DNA from: Kalmanozyma brasiliensis GHG001
Taxonomy: Eukaryota; Basidiomycota; Ustilaginomycetes; Ustilaginales
Assembly: GCF_000497045.1 (NCBI RefSeq)
Contig: NW_015961952.1
Coordinates: forward strand, 124,001 to 188,000
Length of the DNA stretch: 64,000 bases
Direction of reading: 5' to 3'
Position numbers and translations under genes: made by a program. This document shows positions 58,156-64,000 of this stretch, one piece after another (position 1 is the stretch's first letter; each line of letters starts with the position of its first letter). The notes beneath the pieces were generated by a model. It had not been told where the DNA came from. It saw only the letters and a program-made list of their open reading frames with translations, and made no database searches.

Positions 58156-58545
58156 TCCGTGGTGTGTCCGAGGTTGGAGAGCAGAAGCAAGACCAGGGTA
58201 CGACTCAGCGGTTCGGAACAGTCACTTCTGGACGATGTGGAGCAAGATCTTCCAGCATTAGTCGTGCTTATGTCATGATACCCGACTTTAGGAATCTCAC
58301 ATCTTGATTTCAAGAATTTGATGACTCCGCGAGAACCCGAGAAATGGAATCTTCGCGCGCACCAGGCTGATTTCAGAGACAGCTGCGATTTGTAATCCCC
58401 TTCCGCTCGTGCGAATCAAGAAGTCTTCAGGCGAGAGTGAGCCTGGTCACTCCGCCATCGCAAATGTAACAACTCCGTTGTCGTCGTCGACAACACCGTT
58501 TCTCACCATCATCACCAGATCTCTCACCCTTTCATATTCAACAAG
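58156..58545. promoter_or_regulatory. Divergent promoter HEM14-NDUFAF7 fusion / QCR7
   Basis: 390 bp between two start codons of genes for mitochondrial respiration (heme/complex I assembly and complex III). No CCAAT box was singled out by eye. Co-regulation is plausible from layout only. Confidence 0.4.
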
Positions 58546-59374
58546 ATGGTTCTCGTACGTACACTGAACGCCATTCGATGGGCAGCACGAGGCCTGCAAC
58601 ACACAGCAGCCCTGGCCGGACACAACTTCAGCGTCTTGCTGTTTCATTTGCGTTCTGGTTTACTGACTTTCTCTTCCTTCGATCTTATAACTGCTTCGAC
58701 CTACGACACCTCCTGCATCACCCTGACTCGCATTGCATCGACACACTCCGACCTCATCACTGCATATTCTCATCTCTCGCACCGTATTGGCCGCCCAAAG
58801 GCACTCTCCGGCCTGTCCCTGGCCAAGTACGTCCAGTCGTCGCCTGCGCTGATGCGCGTGCTCAAGCCTGTGGCTAACGCCTACGCCAACGCGACGGGTC
58901 ACCGTCAGATGGGTCTGCGCTACGACGACCTCATCATCGAGGAGTCCGACCGGGTGCAGAAGGCCCTCTCGCGTCTGCCAGAGAAGGAGGCGTACGACCG
59001 CGCCTTCCGTCTCCGCCAGGCCAGCCAGTTGAGCGTCCTCCACCGCGAACTGCCTAAGGAGCAGTGGCTCCCTGCTAAGGAGGTGAGTACTAATATCTCA
59101 GATAGCATCAGGATACGCAGGAAGGGGTTATTATTAGTTGACTCGTCCAGAGGGTCCTTGTGGGAGCTGGGAAGGATGTTCAGCAGTGCGACGCAGATGG
59201 GATGCTGCAAAGGCGTAGCTAATCGCATGACCAAGATGCCGTTACTGACTCGATCCACCCTGTGACTTGACTCAACAGGACAAGCGATACCTCACCCCCT
59301 ACGTCCAGGAAGTCTCGAACGAGGAGGCCGAGCGTGCCGCCTGGGACACCGTCTCGGTCAAGAAGGGTCACTAG
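58546..59374 (+). CDS. QCR7: Ubiquinol-cytochrome c reductase subunit 7 (complex III, 14 kDa)
   Basis: Three exons: 58546-58554 (Met-Val-Leu), 58801-59082 and 59279-59374. Intron 1 (246 bp) starts GTACGT and ends CCAAAG; intron 2 (196 bp) is GTGAGT...ACAG. Both are phase 0, and the product is 128 residues, the usual Qcr7 length. Family blocks are LAKYVQSSPALMRVLKPVAN, LRYDDLIIEESDRVQKALSR, AYDRAFRLRQASQ and PKEQWLPAKEDKRYLTPYV. Qcr7 sits on the matrix side of complex III and contacts cytochrome b. Intron 1 is a multiple of three and free of stops, so its retention would keep the frame. The first-exon and acceptor choice rests on length and consensus. Confidence 0.85.
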
Positions 59375-59631
59375 ATTTCGTTTTTCTTCACCGAATCCTC
59401 TTGCTTCGGAATGACAATCTGATCTCTGCCGTTCGCTCGCCGTTGTGCTGATGTCTCGCCTAGCGAGCCCTTGAAACCATGGTGGGCCCTGAGATGCAAC
59501 TTCTTGGGGCAATCAGCTCTGTACTTCACAAGCTCTTTTGACTGGCGCTCAACCTCAGCGCATGGCACAGACGTACAGTCGTACCACAAATCAGCCGTGA
59601 AACATGCTTTGCATTGCGAACGCTCCTACCG

Positions 59632-60843
59632 CTACACGAGCTTCTTGACGACCGGCTCCTTGAAGATCCCAATGATCAATGCCCACCCAAACACAATCTG
59701 CACCACAGCAATGCAGAACAAGAATTGGATCCTCCTGCCCCGCTGCGCATGCGTGATCGTCTGGCTGCTCGGACTGCTCGGATCCGGCAGCACGACATAC
59801 CTTAGACTCCTAAGTAGGAAAAACGCATTGGCCGCAAAACAGTACAGGAAGACGCTCCAGTACACCAGTCCGCGCACCTTCATCAGTCCCACCAGGAGCG
59901 TGATCAAGGTGCCGACAAACTTGTAGCCGCTGTAGGCGAGGAGGTCCATCATCGTATGGTCGCCCTGGATGTTGAGCAGGTAGGTGCCGAGTTTGATCGC
60001 TGCGAGTTCGACGAGGATGATTGCCAGTGCACGGGATGCCCGCAATCCCAGCACTTCCGGGTGGAATCGACTCTCGAGACCCAGGATGACCGAGGTGACG
60101 ATGATGTACGTGACAAAGGCCATGGTGGGGATGTACAGATCCGGACTATTGACGTCGTCTCGAGGTGGAAGATAACCTTCCCCGCCACTAGCCGCCGTTT
60201 TCACCCCCACCGGCTCGGAGTAGGCCCCACTCACCCCAACGCCAGGCGCAGAATGCCGGTGCGCCCGAGACCACGGCTTGTGCCGCCACGGAAACAGCAC
60301 GATCCGCAGCTTGTGCAGCACGTACGAGTTGGACACGTTGAAGTAATGCTTGAGCACCGGCATCGGGAGCAGCGCGTTGAAGTTCTTCTGCACATACTCG
60401 CCTCCAACGGCGGCCATGTGCTGGCCGAACTGAACGCCCATTTGCGCGGTGGCATCGTTCATGATCGGAGGCCCGCCTTGGGCGCCGAAGCCGCCGAAAG
60501 CGCCCCAGCCCTGCTGCTGACCCGGGGCACCTCCGCCGAAGTAGCTCTGATTCGGACCCGCACCAGGTTGGGCGTATGACGAGCCAGAGTAGGGCTGACC
60601 GGGAGGCGACTGGATCGGCGGCGATGCGAAGCGCTGATAGCCGCCCGTGGAGGAGGCTTGCACGTTGGCCGCGGGTCCTCCGCGTCGGTTGGCGGTGGAT
60701 ACGTGCGGGTCTGTGACCGAGGCTTGCGGGACCGGGTTGGGCGAGATGGGCGGATCGGGCACTTTGAACGGAGGATGTGTGGGGATGGGATGCTGAAGCG
60801 GCGGAGGCGACCGCGATGGGTAGTCTCCCTGTGGTTGGTACAT
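59632..60843 (-). CDS. YIF1: Yip1-interacting factor Yif1 (ER-Golgi transport)
   Basis: A 403-residue single-exon protein. A Pro/Gly/Gln-rich cytosolic N-terminus is followed by the family block MGVQFGQHMAAVGGEYVQKN. KHYFNVSNSYVLHKLRIVLFPW and then about five hydrophobic segments follow (YIPTMAFVTYIIVTSVILGL, ALAIILVELAAIKLGTYLL, and three more to the C-terminus). DLLAYSGYKFVG is diagnostic of Yif1. It works with Yip1 and Yos1 in COPII vesicle fusion at the Golgi. It carries an insertion of about 30 Gly/Ser-rich residues after the first HKPW segment. It is convergent with QCR7 and divergent from TIF11. Confidence 0.93.
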   Translation of the reverse strand: MYQPQGDYPSRSPPPLQHPIPTHPPFKVPDPPISPNPVPQASVTDPHVSTANRRGGPAANVQASSTGGYQRFASPPIQSPPGQPYSGSSYAQPGAGPNQSYFGGGAPGQQQGWGAFGGFGAQGGPPIMNDATAQMGVQFGQHMAAVGGEYVQKNFNALLPMPVLKHYFNVSNSYVLHKLRIVLFPWRHKPWSRAHRHSAPGVGVSGAYSEPVGVKTAASGGEGYLPPRDDVNSPDLYIPTMAFVTYIIVTSVILGLESRFHPEVLGLRASRALAIILVELAAIKLGTYLLNIQGDHTMMDLLAYSGYKFVGTLITLLVGLMKVRGLVYWSVFLYCFAANAFFLLRSLRYVVLPDPSSPSSQTITHAQRGRRIQFLFCIAVVQIVFGWALIIGIFKEPVVKKLV

Positions 60844-61465
60844 GGCGTTGCTGTGATTAAAGAGGTGAACTGACGATCGAAGGGAGGGACGATGCTGAAA
60901 AGCTAATGCTAATGCCGTTTGTCAGGATCCGATGAGTGCGACAATGCGAGGAGCCGAACGTGTTCCTTTCGAGAAGAGTGTGCGAGCGCGAAGCCTTGCT
61001 GTCCGTGTGTTGGTCGCAGTAGCTGCTATGTTGTGTCGCAGATGATGATGGGATCGAATGTACAAGGAAGAAGGAGCGGTTCGTAGCAGCTGGCTTCGCT
61101 TGGCCTGTGCTGTGTGCTTGTCTCGCCAGCTGTCTTGAGCCCACGTCAGTCCGTTTGTCTCATTCCTTCTCAACCTTTCCAATCTGACACGTCTTTTTTG
61201 ATTTTTCGGATGGCTCAGTTCCAGCCTCAAAATTTCTTCCAAGAAGACGCGGCTGTGACGCAACGCCTTTCCCTCAAGGCAGGCTCTTTGAGCTTTGAAT
61301 ATCCTCACAGGGCAGACGCATTTCATTCTTTTGATTCGAGTGCAATACTGCGCTTTGAATTCTTGCTGCGTACCGCAAGTGCAGCAGAAGCACGTCCTCC
61401 AACTTGACACTCTTTCTCTCTCCACCATCTGGTCTCGACCACCACACACTCCACATACAGCCAAC
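60844..61465. other. Divergent intergenic region YIF1 / TIF11
   Basis: 622 bp without a gene. A CAAAATTTC near 61228 resembles the AAAATTT boxes seen between UTP21 and HAS1; the rest is unremarkable. Confidence 0.5.
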
Positions 61466-62002
61466 ATGCCGAAGAACAAGGGAAAGGGCGGTAAGAACCG
61501 TCGTCGTGGAAAGAACGACATTGGAGACAAGCGCGAGCTGGTTCTCAAGGATGAGGGCCAAGGTAAGCTCTATCCCCGGCGCCACTTCTCCCTCCCTGCC
61601 CACTCATGCTGATCTTCTTCTACTCTCTTCGCTTTGTTCACCGCTGCAGAATATGCTCAGGTGCTCAAGATGCTCGGCAACGGTCGATTGGAGGCCCAAT
61701 GTTTCGATGGCGAGAAGCGTCTTGCGCACATCCGTGGCAAGCTCCGTAAAAAAGTATGGATCAACCAAGGAGACATCATTCTCATCTCGCTGCGCGATTT
61801 CCAGGACGGCAAGGCGGACGTGATCCAGAAGTACAATGCGGATGAGGCACGTGCGTTGAAGCAGCAGGGCGAGCTGCCGGAGAGCGCCAAGATCAACGAA
61901 ACCGACACGTTCGGCGAGGAGGAGGGCGGCGAGATCGAGTTCCAGGAGGGCAGTGATGATGACGAGGATAGCGATGACGATGATGATCTGGACGATCTCT
62001 GA
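61466..62002 (+). CDS. TIF11: Translation initiation factor eIF1A
   Basis: Two exons, 61466-61562 and 61650-62002, joined by an 87-bp GTAAGC...GCAG intron in phase 1; 149 residues. The basic N-terminal tail [18 protein letters not shown] is followed by the S1-type OB fold ([40 protein letters not shown]). The acidic C-terminal tail ends in DDDDDLDDL, which matches the eIF5B-binding DIDDI end of the family. It binds the 40S A site and supports scanning and start-codon selection. Confidence 0.96.
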
Positions 62003-62430
62003 GCGGCCACTGTCGATTACAGTGGGTCTGGTGCGATGCGGATGGGTCGCGCCGGGAGAGGGTTCGTTGGTCCGCTGCGCATGGCGAAGCCTCCTGCTCA
62101 GCCTGGACGGCACCGTTCCATCGCCAGGATCGCCTTGATGCATTAGGCGCAGGCAGCACCCCTTCTGCTGCACGGTGTCTTGGCGTGGACCTACGACAAG
62201 ATTCTCGTAAAGCGGCCCGGAAGCAACGACGCTTTCGCCTCGTGTCCCGGCCACGCTTCATCCTGCCACCACCTCGCGTCAGCGATCAACTCCAACCGCA
62301 TCACACGCCACACACTCCCACCCGTTGTAACATACACATATCCCAGAACTTGCTCACAGACTTCTCAGCATTCGTCCTGCACAATCATCGCCAAAGAGAG
62401 TTTCGAACAAACCATGCATTGGAGCGAGCC
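62003..62430. other. Convergent 3' region TIF11 / TMEM184-like
   Basis: 428 bp between two stops. No gene supported. Confidence 0.5.
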
Positions 62431-64000
62431 TCAAGACCACGGATTGGACCCATCGTCCTCATCCACCTTGTCGCTCGGTTCGGGACTGAGCACCCTCCCC
62501 TTGAGAAAGTCGGCATTGTCGTTGACGTCGATCCTCTTGCTCACCAGTGCGTCGTCATCCGTACCGTCGCCCCGCTTCTCCCTGGATTCTCCGAGCTGGA
62601 CGACCACCTTGCCGTCCTTCTTGGGCGAGGGTTGGACGGTGACGCTCGCCGCGGTGGATGAGGGCGGGTTGAGCGGTGTGGAAACGGAGCTTTCCCGTTT
62701 GATGAGCTTTTTGGGCGCCGACTCGGTGGTGGGCGTGAGCGAGGGCGAGGTGGTGGGTGTGTACTGCTTGCGGAAGATGCGGGTGCCTTTGCCGGCACGC
62801 AGAGCGGGATCGCCCCGACGTCGTTCGAGGAGACGCTCCCGCTCTTCGGCTTTGTAGTCTTCGATCACGAGGTCGACGGCGCCGTAGGGATCTTTGGAGG
62901 GGGAGCCGGATTCGGAGGTCTGGTTTGCGTGAGCTTCGTCTTTCGAGCCATTTGCGACTGGCTTGCTAGGGGTGGCGTCGGGAGAGTCAGCATCTTGATC
63001 CCACGACAGCCAAGGTGACTTGGACTTTCGTTGCTCGGCGTCTTTGCCGTTGTCCTTGCCTTTGATCTCGGTCTTCTGGGATGACTTTGCATCCGCATCG
63101 CCCGCCTTCTTCTTGGCCTTCCCCTTGGCTGATCCGTCCGCATCGCCCTTGGGATGATCTTGCCTCTTGCGGCTCCCCGAGGGACTGGCATCACCCTGCT
63201 CACTCGCCTTCTTCCCCTTTCCATCCTCGCCCTTCTTCGAGATGGTTCCCTTGCGCCTTCGATGCACAATCTCGTCGTCACGCTGCCACCTCGCGTCTCT
63301 CGCCTGCTCCCTGCTCACATCGATGTTCGGATATGCATAGTCGCCAAAGTTCAGCGTCCTCGACCGCTGGTAGGCGTCCTCCTCGTCCTCATCTGGATCG
63401 TCGAATTTGAGGTCTTCCGCCTCCTCGTCCGAGTCGAGCTGTCTCTCGGCGAAAAAGTCGAGGCCTTCGCCGGCATGACGTACCGCGCTGCGAGCCGCAT
63501 GTTTCGGATGTCGCAGCAGGGGGCTTCGCTCGGAACTCTCCTCCTGGACCATGTCGGGGTCCTCGTGGACAATGTCCTCCGCCTCGTCCGTTGTCAGGGG
63601 TGCGTGTCCCTCGAGCTGCATGCGCTTATCGTTGATAAAGCGGCGTAGCTTCTTGAGCGGGCCTTGGTGGCGTGCTCCGCGTGTAGCGTCGCGGATATCC
63701 CCTGTCCCACGCTGCGGCAGCCAGTATTTGCCCTTGCCTCCCTGGGTGTACCGCAACCCGGCTTTGGAGCGGCGCTCTCGCGCAAGCGGCTGGTGGATCA
63801 CTCCTTCACTCGGCTCGAAGGTCTGATACACATAGCCAGTCCCGCGCACCGTCGTCAGACTGTCCGAGAACACGTCGTACATCCCGATGCAGTCGCGCAG
63901 GGCGTAGTACACCGGTAGACGCGCAGCGTAGTGCGCGAAAGGGTCGATATAGTCCGTGTGCGAGAAGGCCCACGCATGCCCAAACGCGAACAATGGCATC
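62431..64000 (-). CDS. TMEM184/Ost-alpha family protein, 3' part (runs off right edge)
   Basis: The last 523 codons of a gene whose 5' end lies beyond the window. The first visible residues, PLFAFGHAWAFSHTDYIDP and YALRDCIGMYDVFSDSLTTV, match the end of the seven-helix Ost-alpha/TMEM184 (DUF300) domain and the amphipathic segment after it. The long tail is Lys/Glu/Asp/Ser-rich (KGKAKKKAGDADAKSS, DPDEDEEDAYQRSR), cytosolic in type and common in fungal members. The Met at 63999 is internal. Related proteins reside in vacuolar or other endomembranes; substrate unknown. Confidence 0.75.
   Translation of the reverse strand, partial: MPLFAFGHAWAFSHTDYIDPFAHYAARLPVYYALRDCIGMYDVFSDSLTTVRGTGYVYQTFEPSEGVIHQPLARERRSKAGLRYTQGGKGKYWLPQRGTGDIRDATRGARHQGPLKKLRRFINDKRMQLEGHAPLTTDEAEDIVHEDPDMVQEESSERSPLLRHPKHAARSAVRHAGEGLDFFAERQLDSDEEAEDLKFDDPDEDEEDAYQRSRTLNFGDYAYPNIDVSREQARDARWQRDDEIVHRRRKGTISKKGEDGKGKKASEQGDASPSGSRKRQDHPKGDADGSAKGKAKKKAGDADAKSSQKTEIKGKDNGKDAEQRKSKSPWLSWDQDADSPDATPSKPVANGSKDEAHANQTSESGSPSKDPYGAVDLVIEDYKAEERERLLERRRGDPALRAGKGTRIFRKQYTPTTSPSLTPTTESAPKKLIKRESSVSTPLNPPSSTAASVTVQPSPKKDGKVVVQLGESREKRGDGTDDDALVSKRIDVNDNADFLKGRVLSPEPSDKVDEDDGSNPWS

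Overview
The window is nuclear DNA of a basidiomycete, most likely a smut fungus (Ustilaginales: Ustilago, Sporisorium, Moesziomyces or Pseudozyma type). The grounds are GC-rich coding sequence, long single-exon genes, a few short GT-AG introns of about 70-250 bp, and protein content: PacC/Rim101, a Zn2Cys6 factor, and a Kex2-processed repetitive secreted protein. Genus and species cannot be fixed from the sequence alone. I place about 26 protein genes plus a degenerate patch, and found no tRNA, rRNA or CRISPR.

Layout. 0.2-6 kb: LYS1 (lysine synthesis), a CFIm68/CPSF6-like RNA-binding protein, and RIM101/PacC (pH-response factor). 6-8.3 kb: a long intergenic region packed with GCCAAG, the PacC/Rim101 binding core. 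8.3-15 kb: ORC6-like, cytosolic aspartyl-tRNA synthetase, MSH3. 15-26.5 kb: ABCG half-transporter, NAT3, BET2 (five exons), RPB2 (two exons), CWC25. 26.5-28.2 kb: a disordered patch holding a Hint (hedgehog/intein) domain ORF, an opposite-strand LAGLIDADG-like fragment and an unidentified broken reading frame. 28.2-30.3 kb: beta-adaptin, whose tail shares a recoded 19-codon segment with the Hint ORF. 32-36 kb: two convergent secreted-protein genes, a His/Lys-rich Kex2-repeat protein and a type-B carboxylesterase. 37-42 kb: a PGG-motif protein, a MIF4G-like orphan and mitochondrial ribosomal protein bS21m. 42-54.6 kb: UTP21 and HAS1 (divergent, both ribosome assembly), an HDAC8/Hos1-type deacetylase and a large Zn2Cys6 factor. 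54.7-59.4 kb: one uninterrupted ORF fusing protoporphyrinogen oxidase to an NDUFAF7-type methyltransferase, divergent from QCR7. 59.6-64 kb: YIF1, eIF1A (TIF11) and the 3' part of a TMEM184/Ost-alpha-like gene that runs off the right edge.

Most genes are housekeeping. The points most worth a second look are the RIM101 upstream PacC-site cluster (apparent autoregulation), the Hint/LAGLIDADG patch with a recoded piece of the neighbouring adaptin gene (it resembles HO/WHO-type homing elements), the HEM14-NDUFAF7 fusion, and the Kex2-processed histidine-rich secreted repeat protein.
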